A DNA stretch of 64,000 bases from Alphaproteobacteria bacterium (GTDB lineage Bacteria > Pseudomonadota > Alphaproteobacteria > Rhodobacterales > Rhodobacteraceae), in contig JAUHYC010000003.1 in assembly GCA_030426685.1 (NCBI GenBank), positions 115,142 through 179,141 of the forward strand, read 5' to 3'. Under the pieces are notes generated by a model. It searched no databases, was not told where the DNA came from, and saw only the letters and a list, made by a program, of their open reading frames with translations. Below are positions 1-8,379 of this stretch, one piece after another (positions within the stretch are counted from its first letter, which is position 1; each line of letters begins with the position of its first letter). Position numbers and translations under genes: made by a program.

Positions 1-161
1 ACGTCATGCGCTGGGCCAAAGAGATTGATGCGCGCCCGGCAGTTCAGCGGGGCCGCATGGTCAACCGTTCTTTTGGCGAACCGCATACCCAACTGCACGA
101 ACGCCACGATGCCAGCGATTTCGAAACCCGTACGCAGGATAAGCTGGAACCGGCGGATTGA
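1..161 (+). CDS. yghU: glutathione-dependent disulfide-bond oxidoreductase, C-terminal fragment
   Basis: Only the last 52 codons lie in the window; the gene begins upstream and ends at TGA 159-161. The visible tail carries a WAKEID-RPAVQRGR run and then LHERHDASDFET, which I recognise from the C terminus of E. coli YghU, a glutathione S-transferase-fold enzyme that reduces disulfides and peroxides with glutathione. The thioredoxin-fold half that would confirm this is outside the window. It converges on the SseB gene, with 12 bases between the two stops. Confidence 0.75.
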   Translation, partial: VMRWAKEIDARPAVQRGRMVNRSFGEPHTQLHERHDASDFETRTQDKLEPAD

Positions 162-173
162 TCCGCCTGACGT

Positions 174-962
174 TTACTTAAGAATGGGGGGGCTCTCCGG
201 ATCAGAACCCGGAGCGGCCCTTTCCACACTCGGGGGCAGCGGCTGCGGCAAGTCGAACCGCAGACCGACTTTCGCCAGGGCCGACGCCGTCGGTGTGTCC
301 GCAGCAAAGAAGCCCACGTCCAGCGCACCCGCTTCAATGCCCGAGAATGTCAACGCCTCAGACACCGCGCGGGCCAACGCTGACTGCGCATCTTCGACAG
401 CGTCGATAAATCCCAACAAATGCCCCTGACCACCTTCATCAGTTCTTGTACCCGCCAGAAACGCCGAGGAAGCAAGACCCGCAGCTGTTGCCAGCTTGGT
501 ATCAAGCGCCGTAAGCAATACATCGGGCAAACCTGTTGGCGGTAAGAACTCCGTCACCTTCTGCTGCACTTCTTTCGGGCCATGCCGCAACGTTTCGGCT
601 AGCCAGGCCAGTGCCTCGGCAGGGATCAGCATCGACGAGGGCGCAGTCTCAAGGTTCAGCCCCAGCCCGATCCCCTGCCCCGATAACATCGACGACAGAA
701 CCCTACCGGACAGTGCAACATAAGGAACCGGACGACCCGCAAAGCGGGCCAGACGTTCTTCCAGATCAAAGGCCAACACGAAACGCCCGTCAGCGACATC
801 GAACAGCTCGGGCGAGATATTCTCATCACGCGCTTCCTCAGTCAGCATAAGAAACAACTCGCTATCGGCGAGACGTTCGAAAAACCGCAGACGCGTGGCG
901 TCATCTTCCGGGGTGGCTTCCATCGCGGCGTGGGCGGCATCAAGCACCGTGGTCTCAGTCAT
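174..962 (-). CDS. SseB family protein
   Basis: Protein of 262 residues, predicted soluble and cytoplasmic. The N-terminal half (about residues 20-130) matches the SseB N-terminal domain pattern: an acidic helix, LADSELFLML, then a strand-rich core with FVLAFDLEERLARF and AEALAWLAETL. The family is named after enterobacterial SseB, but in Rhodobacterales it is a common cytosolic protein of unknown role. Its ATG lies inside the 3' end of the uracil-DNA glycosylase gene (shared ATGACTGA), so the two are probably translated as one operon, glycosylase first. No catalytic motif is visible, so function is not assigned beyond family. Confidence 0.75.
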   Translation of the reverse strand: MTETTVLDAAHAAMEATPEDDATRLRFFERLADSELFLMLTEEARDENISPELFDVADGRFVLAFDLEERLARFAGRPVPYVALSGRVLSSMLSGQGIGLGLNLETAPSSMLIPAEALAWLAETLRHGPKEVQQKVTEFLPPTGLPDVLLTALDTKLATAAGLASSAFLAGTRTDEGGQGHLLGFIDAVEDAQSALARAVSEALTFSGIEAGALDVGFFAADTPTASALAKVGLRFDLPQPLPPSVERAAPGSDPESPPILK

Positions 963-1542
963 ACAGTACCTCTTGCACCCGGGCGCGCAGAACCGGCAGC
1001 AGCTCGGCCTGAAACCACAGGTTTTTCTTCAGCCAAGCCGTATTGCGCCACGAGGGATGAGGCAAGGCAAAGACCCGCGGCGCATGGTCCCGCCACCGCC
1101 GCACCGTCTCGGTCACCGGTGTGCGTGCGCCCAGATGATATTTATGCGCATGACCTCCAACCAGAACAGTCAGCGGCACATCCCCCAGCGCAGCCATCAC
1201 TTTGTCATGCCACGTCTGCCCGCAAAGCGGTGGTGGTGGCAGATCCGCCTTGCGCTCATTATATCCGGGAAAACAAAACGCCATCGGTACGATCGACACA
1301 CGATCAAGATTGTAAAACTCCTGTTCTTCCAATCCCAACCACTCGCGCAGGCGATCTCCGGATGGATCGGTAAAGGGTCGGCCCGAGTCGTGGACGCGCG
1401 CGCCGGGGGCCTGCCCGGCGATCAGAATGCGCGCACCGGGGCGAAACCAGACGACCGGCCGGGGTGTGTGTGCTGTTGCAGTGCGGGCGAACTTGTCCGC
1501 ACAGAGACGGCAGGCACGGATGTCATCCATCAATGACTTCAT
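955..1542 (-). CDS. uracil-DNA glycosylase family protein (Fe-S type)
   Basis: Protein of 195 residues in the UDG superfamily, which removes uracil or related bases from DNA. Residues 43-62 carry GQAPG followed by SGRPFTDPSG, the base-pocket loop of the family, and HPSWRN near the C terminus corresponds to the second active-site motif. Cysteines at 11, 14, 90 and 107 have the C-x2-C ... C-x16-C spacing known from [4Fe-4S] family 4/5 glycosylases, so an iron-sulfur cluster is likely. I chose the ATG at 1542 because GAGGAA lies about 11 bases upstream; a TTG at 1563 would add seven residues. The stop overlaps the start of the SseB gene. The exact UDG subfamily is uncertain. Confidence 0.82.
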   Translation of the reverse strand: MKSLMDDIRACRLCADKFARTATAHTPRPVVWFRPGARILIAGQAPGARVHDSGRPFTDPSGDRLREWLGLEEQEFYNLDRVSIVPMAFCFPGYNERKADLPPPPLCGQTWHDKVMAALGDVPLTVLVGGHAHKYHLGARTPVTETVRRWRDHAPRVFALPHPSWRNTAWLKKNLWFQAELLPVLRARVQEVLYD

Positions 1543-1751
1543 CGGATCGCAAGGCTTCCTCAATCGTTTCGCGACAAGATAGATATTGTCCGGGTCTGAT
1601 CCAATGAATTCCGCCTCTGCAACACTTCTGCGTCATGCTCCGGATGTGCATTGATCATTTGTTTCATATTTCGACATAATGTGGCCAACATGGATCGGTA
1701 GCACTCACGCCCTAAAAGCCGACAAGAAACCGAGCGATCTGCAGGCTGCAC

Positions 1752-2411
1752 ATGCTGGAATTCGACAATGTTAGCAAATCCTTCTGGACCGGAACCCGCC
1801 GAAAGGTGATTCTGGATCAGGTGTCGTTTCGGGTCGAACTGGGCACGTCTCTGGGTGTGCTCGCGCCAAATGGAACTGGCAAAACCACATTGATCAACAT
1901 GATGGCGGGGCTGGAAAAACCCGACGAAGGCGTGATCCGGCGTGATTGCCGCGTCTCGTTCCCCATGGGGTTCACCGGGGGTGTAGCCAAGCGCCTGTCT
2001 GCGCTTGAGAACGCGCGTTATATTGCCAAGATTTATGGCATGGACCCCGACTATGTCGAAGCCTATTGTAGCTGGCTGTGCAATCTGGGTGAATATTTCA
2101 ACCAGCCTCTGGGCACCTATTCGGCGGGTATGCGCGCGCGGTTCACGTTTGCGCTGATGCTGGCGCTGGATTTCGATATGTATCTGATCGACGAGGGTAT
2201 GCCCTCGACAACGGATGTGGAATTCAACAAGAAGGCAGGTGCAATCCTGCAGGAAAGACTGCGCACCACAACGTTGGTGATTGTCTCGCATAACCCAGAC
2301 GTGCTTGAGAAGTTCGCGCGACAGGCCGCGGTTCTGCTGGATGGTCAGCTTTATATATTTGAAACCTTGGAAGAGGCGAAGCAGCTTTATGACTACCAAA
2401 CCCAAGGCTAG
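1752..2411 (+). CDS. kpsT: capsule polysaccharide ABC transporter ATPase, KpsT type
   Basis: ATP-binding subunit (219 residues) of an ABC-2 type exporter that moves capsular or other surface polysaccharide across the inner membrane. Walker A is APNGTGKTT (residues 38-46), the signature is YSAGMRAR, Walker B is YLIDE and the H-loop is VSHN. The VSFPMGFTGG segment after Walker A is typical of KpsT/TagH/Wzt ATPases. The first glycine of the usual GxxGxGK P-loop is alanine (A38), while K44 and T45 are intact. The 3' end overlaps kpsE by 23 bases, so both form an operon. The permease partner KpsM is not beside it; upstream genes run the other way. Confidence 0.85.
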   Translation: MLEFDNVSKSFWTGTRRKVILDQVSFRVELGTSLGVLAPNGTGKTTLINMMAGLEKPDEGVIRRDCRVSFPMGFTGGVAKRLSALENARYIAKIYGMDPDYVEAYCSWLCNLGEYFNQPLGTYSAGMRARFTFALMLALDFDMYLIDEGMPSTTDVEFNKKAGAILQERLRTTTLVIVSHNPDVLEKFARQAAVLLDGQLYIFETLEEAKQLYDYQTQG

Positions 2412-3972
2412 AAAATACAACCCCGACCGCGCGCCGAGCGGTGAAGGCACGGCCGAGGCACGCGCGGATGCGATGGCGCGCATCCGTCAGGCGACGCAAC
2501 CGCGTGATGCCGCAAATGATGCCCAACCGGGAACCGAGCTGGACGAGATCAAGCGCGAAGGTCTGACAGGCCGCCAGCTTCGCATGGCGCGACGGCTGGC
2601 GCAAAAAAATGGTCTGGCTGCAACCTCTGACTATGATGCGGTACGCCTGCTGCGGCTCAAGGGGATTGATCCGTTTCAGCGCGCAAACCTGCTTGATCTG
2701 GCGGTCACCAATCCGGACGCGTCCGACAGCAGCGATGTCGCTCAGGACAACATCAAGATTCACCTGCCACAGACTGCAAAAGAGTCGCAGAAAAACCTCC
2801 CCGGCCCGGAACTCAGTCCAACCCAGCGGCGAGAATATGAGATCGGGCAGATCCAGAAAGACATCGCACGCCGCCGCCGCCGCAAGCTCTTGGCATTGTT
2901 CGCACGTCTCGCGGCCTTCGTGATGCTGCCGACGCTGATCGTAGGCTATTACTTCTACCGTGTAGCGACCCCGATGTATGCCAGCGATTCCGAGTTTCTG
3001 ATCCTGCAAGCCGATGGCGGGCCGGGTAGCATCGGTGGTCTGTTGGCAGGCACTCAATTCGCCACGACGCAGGATTCGATCTCGGTTCAGTCCTTTCTGG
3101 AATCGAAGGAGGCCCTGATCCTGCTGGATCGCGACGCAGGATTCACCGATGTCTTCAAACAGGACTGGATCGACCCGATCCAGCGGCTGGCACCGGACGC
3201 AACGCTGGAAGATGCTTACAAAACCTACAAGCGCATGATCACGATCGGCTACGACCCGACAGAAGGCGTGATCCGCATGGAGGTGGCAGCGCCTGATTCG
3301 TCAACCGCGACCCAGTTTTCCGAGAAACTGATCTCATATGCCGAGGACAGGGTGAACGCCCTGTCCGAAAAGAAGCGCGAAGATCAGATGCGTGACGCGC
3401 TCGATAGTTTTGAGGCCGCACAAGCCGCGCGCAGGCAGGCACAGGAAGACCTGATCGAGCTTCAGCTGCAGGGTGCCATTCTGGACCCACAAAGCGTGAT
3501 CGCAAGCCTGCGTGGACGCATCGATCAGTTTGAGGTTGAATTGCAGGACAAGGAATTGCAACTGGCTGCTCTGCTTGACAATTTACGCCCCAATCAGGCC
3601 AAGGTCGACGGCACCCGTGCCGATATCGCCAGGCTCCAAGCCGTGCTAGAGGAATTAAATTCCGAGATGCTGGACGTCTCGGCAGGCGAAAATTCGCTGG
3701 CACGGTTGAGTGTACGCATTCAGATGGCACAGGCAGATCTGGTAGCCCGCGACATGATGCTGCAAACAGCCATGCAGCAAATGGAATCCACACGGACCGA
3801 AGCCAATCGCAAGGTGCGGTATCTGACCGTATCCGTGAACCCTGTTCCCAGCCAGGAACCCAGCTATCCGCGCAAGTTCGAAAATACGATTTTGGCTTTC
3901 CTGTTATTTGCTGGTATCTACCTGATGATCTCGCTTACCGCGTCGGTCCTTCGTGAACAGGTATCCTCGTAA
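2389..3972 (+). CDS. kpsE: capsule polysaccharide export inner-membrane protein, KpsE type
   Basis: Periplasmic-adaptor protein (528 residues) of the polysaccharide co-polymerase/KpsE family, which links the inner-membrane exporter to the outer-membrane KpsD channel. A transmembrane helix at about residues 167-190 is followed by ATPMYASDSEFLIL, a hallmark of the family. A long coiled-coil region follows (about 330-480, rich in QAARRQAQEDL-type heptads) and a second helix lies at about 499-520 near the C terminus. The ATG at 2389, preceded by GGAAGAGG, fits better than the TTG 36 codons upstream. Residues 1-165 form a charged cytoplasmic extension absent from E. coli KpsE (about 380 residues) and common in Rhodobacterales homologs. 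Overlap with kpsT implies coupled translation. Confidence 0.83.
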   Translation: MTTKPKARKYNPDRAPSGEGTAEARADAMARIRQATQPRDAANDAQPGTELDEIKREGLTGRQLRMARRLAQKNGLAATSDYDAVRLLRLKGIDPFQRANLLDLAVTNPDASDSSDVAQDNIKIHLPQTAKESQKNLPGPELSPTQRREYEIGQIQKDIARRRRRKLLALFARLAAFVMLPTLIVGYYFYRVATPMYASDSEFLILQADGGPGSIGGLLAGTQFATTQDSISVQSFLESKEALILLDRDAGFTDVFKQDWIDPIQRLAPDATLEDAYKTYKRMITIGYDPTEGVIRMEVAAPDSSTATQFSEKLISYAEDRVNALSEKKREDQMRDALDSFEAAQAARRQAQEDLIELQLQGAILDPQSVIASLRGRIDQFEVELQDKELQLAALLDNLRPNQAKVDGTRADIARLQAVLEELNSEMLDVSAGENSLARLSVRIQMAQADLVARDMMLQTAMQQMESTRTEANRKVRYLTVSVNPVPSQEPSYPRKFENTILAFLLFAGIYLMISLTASVLREQVSS

Positions 3973-3978
3973 AGACCC

Positions 3979-4812
3979 ATGAAACATGTAAAAATCGCCG
4001 ACCTGACGGTTGGCAACGATCTCCCTCTTACTCTCATCGCGGGCCCCTGCCAGCTTGAAAGCGCAGATCATGCGCAAATGATCGCCGGGGTGCTAAAGGA
4101 AGCCTGCGACAAGGCAGGTGCGCAGTATGTGTTCAAGGGCTCTTTCGACAAGGCCAACAGAACCTCGCTGAATGCTAAACCAGCCTTGGGGCTGGAAAAA
4201 GGGCTGCAGGTGCTGCAGTCGGTCAAAGACACCATTGGCGTCCCGGTGCTGACCGACATTCACGAACCGGAACAATGCGCATCCGTGGCTGAGGTTTGCG
4301 ACATTATGCAGATCCCTGCCTTCCTGTGCCGTCAAACCGCCTTGCTGTTGGCCGCTGGCCGAACCGGGGCCGCAATCAATGTCAAAAAAGGGCAGTTTCT
4401 CGCTCCGTGGGACATGCCCAACGTAGTCGCAAAGATCGAAAGCACTGGAAACGAGCGTATCCTGCTGACTGAACGCGGTGCTTCTTTTGGGTACAATCGG
4501 CTTGTGGTCGACATGCAGTCGCTACCAGAGATGGCCCGCACCGGCTATCCTGTGGTGATGGACGCAACCCATGCGGTGGCTCAACCCGGTGGCCTGGGTG
4601 GATCCTCTGGCGGTCAGCGTGAGTTTGCACCGGTTCTGGCCCGGGCCGCCGTTGCCACCGGTATTGGCGCAGTCTTCACCGAAACCCACCAGGACCCGGA
4701 CAACGCGCCCTGTGATGGTCCGAACATGATCTATCTCGACCAGATGGACCGCCTGATCGACACATTGATGCGCTTTGATGCACTCGCCAAAGAAAACCCG
4801 ATCCAGATTTAA
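3979..4812 (+). CDS. kdsA: 3-deoxy-8-phosphooctulonate (Kdo-8-P) synthase
   Basis: Condenses phosphoenolpyruvate with arabinose 5-phosphate to Kdo 8-phosphate, the first committed step to Kdo for lipopolysaccharide and KpsE/T-exported capsules. The 277-residue length is normal. KGSFDKANRTS binds substrate. AGPCQLES carries the cysteine that marks the metal-dependent class; E. coli has asparagine there. Candidate metal ligands are that Cys, the His of DATHA, the Glu of FTETH and the Asp of CDGP. It starts 6 bases after kpsE and ends 15 bases before the phosphomutase, so it appears to belong to the capsule operon rather than to a separate kds cluster. Confidence 0.95.
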   Translation: MKHVKIADLTVGNDLPLTLIAGPCQLESADHAQMIAGVLKEACDKAGAQYVFKGSFDKANRTSLNAKPALGLEKGLQVLQSVKDTIGVPVLTDIHEPEQCASVAEVCDIMQIPAFLCRQTALLLAAGRTGAAINVKKGQFLAPWDMPNVVAKIESTGNERILLTERGASFGYNRLVVDMQSLPEMARTGYPVVMDATHAVAQPGGLGGSSGGQREFAPVLARAAVATGIGAVFTETHQDPDNAPCDGPNMIYLDQMDRLIDTLMRFDALAKENPIQI

Positions 4813-4827
4813 CGATTGAGATTTGTA

Positions 4828-6324
4828 ATGACCAAACCCCTCGCCGAGGTGACCCCGAACACCTGGAGTTTTCTGCGCGATCCGATGATCAAGCCCACCG
4901 GCTTTCGCGAATATGACGCGCGCTGGAAATACCCGGATGAGATCAACCTGCCGGGCATGACAGCCCTGGGCCTGGGTCTGGGCACTCAGATGCACAAACG
5001 CGGGATTGAACCCGTGATTGCGGTCGGAAATGACTATCGCGACTATTCGCTATCGATCAAGAACGCACTGATTGTCGGCCTGATGCAGGCCGGTATTCAG
5101 GTCAAGGATATCGGCCCGGCGCTCAGCCCCATGGCCTATTTCGCGCAATTCCATCTGGATGTGCCTGCGGTGGCGATGGTGACAGCCAGCCACAACCCGA
5201 ACGGCTGGACCGGTGTCAAGATGGGTTTCGAACGCCCGCTGACCCACGGCCCCGACGAGATGTCAGAATTGCGCGACATTGTCCTGAAGGGCGAAGGTAT
5301 TGCACGACCGGGTGGGTCATATGAATTCGTCGATGGCGTGAAAGAGGCCTATATCGACGATCTGGTCGGTGACTTCAAAATGTCCCGCCCTCTGAAAGTC
5401 GTATGCGCCGCTGGCAACGGCACAGCCGCCGCCTTTGCGCCCGAGATTTTCGAGCGGATTGGCGTCGAGGTCGTGCCCAGCCACACGCGGCTGGACTACA
5501 CATTTCCCAACTACAACCCAAACCCCGAAGCCATGGAGATGCTGCACGACATGGCCGACACGGTCAAAGCCAGCGGCGCTGATCTGGCGCTGGGGTTTGA
5601 TGGCGATGGTGATCGCTGCGGCGTTGTGGATGATGAAGGTGAAGAGATTTTTGCAGACAAGGTCGGCGTTATCATGGCGCGTGATCTGGCCAAGCTGTAT
5701 CCGGGCTCGACTTTCGTGGCCGACGTGAAATCAACCGGGCTGTTCGCCAGCGATCCTGAATTGCAGGCACATGGTGTCAGAGCAGACTATTGGAAAACCG
5801 GCCACAGCCACATGAAACGCCGGGTCAAGGAAATCGGAGCACTGGCCGGATTTGAGAAATCGGGCCATTACTTCCTCGCTGAGCCGGTCGGGCGCGGATA
5901 TGACTGCGGGATGCGTGTGGCGGTTGAAATCTGCAAGTTGATGGACCGCAACCCGGATCAGAGCATGTCGGACCTGCGCAAGGCACTGCCAAAGTCATGG
6001 TCGACGCCCACCATGTCCCCCTATGCCGCTGATACCGAGAAATACGATATTCTGCAGCGCTTGGTCGACAAGCTGGTCGCCAAATCAGAAGCCGGTGAAC
6101 GCTTTGCCGGTCGTGCGATCAAAGAGGTTGTGACCGTCAACGGTGCCCGGGTCATTCTGGACAACGGGAGTTGGGGTCTGGTCCGCGCCTCTTCCAATAC
6201 GCCGAACCTCGTGGTGGTGTGCGAAAGCAGTGAAAGCGAAGAAGAAATGCGCGCGATCTTTGCCGATATCGACGCCGTCATACGCACCGAACCCGGCGTT
6301 GGCGACTACGACCAGACGATCTGA
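4828..6324 (+). CDS. phosphomannomutase/phosphoglucomutase
   Basis: Interconverts hexose 1- and 6-phosphates (mannose or glucose), feeding nucleotide sugars for surface polysaccharide. It has 498 residues. The phosphoserine loop is TASHNPNG with active Ser121; the Mg2+ loop DGDGDR is at 258-263; GFEKSGHYF is the sugar-binding loop; RASSNTPNL near the C terminus is the phosphate-binding loop. This is the AlgC/ManB branch of the alpha-D-phosphohexomutase family. The ATG at 4828 is preferred over a TTG at 4816. It is the last gene of the kpsT-kpsE-kdsA block and is followed by a GC-rich hairpin. Substrate preference cannot be read from sequence. Confidence 0.9.
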   Translation: MTKPLAEVTPNTWSFLRDPMIKPTGFREYDARWKYPDEINLPGMTALGLGLGTQMHKRGIEPVIAVGNDYRDYSLSIKNALIVGLMQAGIQVKDIGPALSPMAYFAQFHLDVPAVAMVTASHNPNGWTGVKMGFERPLTHGPDEMSELRDIVLKGEGIARPGGSYEFVDGVKEAYIDDLVGDFKMSRPLKVVCAAGNGTAAAFAPEIFERIGVEVVPSHTRLDYTFPNYNPNPEAMEMLHDMADTVKASGADLALGFDGDGDRCGVVDDEGEEIFADKVGVIMARDLAKLYPGSTFVADVKSTGLFASDPELQAHGVRADYWKTGHSHMKRRVKEIGALAGFEKSGHYFLAEPVGRGYDCGMRVAVEICKLMDRNPDQSMSDLRKALPKSWSTPTMSPYAADTEKYDILQRLVDKLVAKSEAGERFAGRAIKEVVTVNGARVILDNGSWGLVRASSNTPNLVVVCESSESEEEMRAIFADIDAVIRTEPGVGDYDQTI

Positions 6325-6329
6325 CCTTT

Positions 6330-6353
6330 TAGGGGCGCCCGTATGGACGCCCC
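6330..6353. terminator. GC-rich hairpin between convergent genes
   Basis: AGGGGCG and CGCCCCT pair around a 10-base loop exactly between the stops of the phosphomutase and the asmA-like gene. No strong T-tract follows on either strand, so a classical intrinsic terminator is only partly supported; it may act as a bidirectional 3' end hairpin. Confidence 0.45.
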
Positions 6354-6357
6354 TCGT

Positions 6358-8286
6358 TCAGTCCCCACCAAGCAGCTTCAAAAGCCCTTTCTTGGCCTCA
6401 TCCTCCAGCTTCTTCTTCAAGGCATCCTCGATCTGATTGCTATCTGTGATCGTAGTGTCCAACTCGTCGCCGACTTTTTTCAGCACTTTGTTCTTGGCGT
6501 CATCTTCCAGCTCCTTGACCTTACCCTCGGCCGCCGCCTCAATCACTTTGGTAAGGTCTGGCTTGATCGAGGGGTTGCTCCACGGTCCCTTGATACGCAC
6601 CGGCACCGAGATACCCTGACCGGAATTGGCCCGTAACGCCACGGGCGTGAACAGATAGTCTATGTCACGCGCGCCCAGACCTACGCGACCCTTCCCGTCT
6701 GCTCGGAAATTATCTAGCTTCATTAACAGGTCATCATTGCTGAGATCGCCATTATTCATCGTAAAGCTGGCCGTCAGACTGTTAAATACGGTCGTACCTC
6801 TTGATCCCTCACCCCGACCCATCAACCGATCCAGATCAATTCCCGCGATCACACCTTTGCCGACATCAATATTTCCTTTCCCACTCAGAGATCGCATGAT
6901 CTGGTCCTCGGTCTGGCCGACGCCCAGAAATTCAAGCGATCCGGATCCGATGCCTGACAAGCGTTTGATATCCCCCAACGTGGTCAGAGCCTCTTTGACA
7001 TCGATATTGTCTGCCTTCAGGTTGCCGCCGACCGACAGGCCGTTGCGGTTGTTTGCAACAACCTGACCGTTCAGTTGTCCGGAAAACAACGTCGCCGGAT
7101 GCATGTTCAGAACCGCGCGCGAGCGGTCGAGGCTGAGCGTCAGGTCACTTTTGCCAAATCGCATGCCCGGAACCTCGATCGAATTGGCCTGCAGGCGTAT
7201 TGTCCCATTGGCAAGCGCCAGAAACGAGACATCAATCGGCTGTTTCGACCACCCCTCGGTGGCAGAACTTTCGCTGGCGGCATCCCCGCCCCCGGCCTTC
7301 GACAGATCAAGGTCCCCCGCATTCAGGCGTGCGGTGATCTGTGGCGGGTCCGAGATTTGGATATCCGCCTCGCCCTTAATCTGATTGTGGTCCAGAACCG
7401 CCGTCATATCGCGCAGCGAGACCCGGCCATCACTGGTATAGGTCATCTGCCCGGATACCGAGGCCACCTGCCCCAGACCCTTTGGCACTGCGATGCCGCC
7501 CTGCCCAAACGCAGCCAGCATCTTTTGCGTATCCTGCGCTGTAACCCTGGTTTTACCATCCATTTCACCGGCCAGATTCACCCGGCCATCGAACTGAATG
7601 TTACCGCCGGGTGCGGAAAGGCTGAGGTTCAGTGGGGTCACCGCACCGCTGGAAAAGGCAGGCAGATCCGGGATCGTCAGATCGACCTCAACGGCGCCCC
7701 CAGGCACAGGCATCTTCGCCTGCATCTCCATCGGGGCGGTGATATCTGGCCAGCGCGCGGAAAGATCGACGCTGGCGAAATCCATGCTGACCGCGCCGTT
7801 CTCAAGATAAATCAGACGAGCATTGGTCAGTTCCAACCATTCCAACGTGATCGGTCGGCTTTCAGCCGCTTGCGCCGAGGGATTGTTATCCGAGGAGATG
7901 TCGGGTTGGTGCAACTCCCAGTTCCCGCGCCCCTCTGACCGTTGCAGACGCAAAACCGGACTGTCGGCCAGCACTTTCTTGATCCTGATATCCCCTGCCA
8001 GCAATGCCGATGCATCGACACCCACGGCAAGGCTTTGCGCGCTGAGCATCGGCTCGGGCCCGGCCCAGGGCGCATTGCCAAATGTTACCGGCCCTGTCTC
8101 CATGCCCAGTACCGGCCAGAACGAAAGGTGGACATCGCCTGACAGCTTCAGCTCTCGACCCGTCTGCGCCTTGACCTGTTCGGCCAATATCGTCGCCAGC
8201 TTGTCACCCGGCATCAACAGCAATGCGCCAATGACCAGACCGAACGCCACCACAAGGGCGAAAACAATACGAATGAACCACTTCAT
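6358..8286 (-). CDS. AsmA family protein
   Basis: Large protein (642 residues) of the AsmA/TamB-like bridge family: one N-terminal membrane anchor (about residues 5-27, [16 protein letters not shown]) and a long beta-rich periplasmic domain. An AsmA N-terminal domain covers about 1-200 and the AsmA_2 C-terminal domain about 400-580, with the typical [18 protein letters not shown] segment. Family members are implicated in outer-membrane assembly and phospholipid transport between membranes. The last 60 residues are a lysine/glutamate-rich helix. It is monocistronic, divergent from rimO with about 93 bases between starts. Its precise role in this lineage is unknown. Confidence 0.85.
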   Translation of the reverse strand: MKWFIRIVFALVVAFGLVIGALLLMPGDKLATILAEQVKAQTGRELKLSGDVHLSFWPVLGMETGPVTFGNAPWAGPEPMLSAQSLAVGVDASALLAGDIRIKKVLADSPVLRLQRSEGRGNWELHQPDISSDNNPSAQAAESRPITLEWLELTNARLIYLENGAVSMDFASVDLSARWPDITAPMEMQAKMPVPGGAVEVDLTIPDLPAFSSGAVTPLNLSLSAPGGNIQFDGRVNLAGEMDGKTRVTAQDTQKMLAAFGQGGIAVPKGLGQVASVSGQMTYTSDGRVSLRDMTAVLDHNQIKGEADIQISDPPQITARLNAGDLDLSKAGGGDAASESSATEGWSKQPIDVSFLALANGTIRLQANSIEVPGMRFGKSDLTLSLDRSRAVLNMHPATLFSGQLNGQVVANNRNGLSVGGNLKADNIDVKEALTTLGDIKRLSGIGSGSLEFLGVGQTEDQIMRSLSGKGNIDVGKGVIAGIDLDRLMGRGEGSRGTTVFNSLTASFTMNNGDLSNDDLLMKLDNFRADGKGRVGLGARDIDYLFTPVALRANSGQGISVPVRIKGPWSNPSIKPDLTKVIEAAAEGKVKELEDDAKNKVLKKVGDELDTTITDSNQIEDALKKKLEDEAKKGLLKLLGGD

Positions 8287-8379
8287 GGGTCTGCCTTTCC
8301 GGCTTGTCTGCTCTGTTGCAAGTCAGCCCCGAGCGGGCAGCATTTGCAAGGGGAAGATTTCCCCTCTATATGCCCGGCC

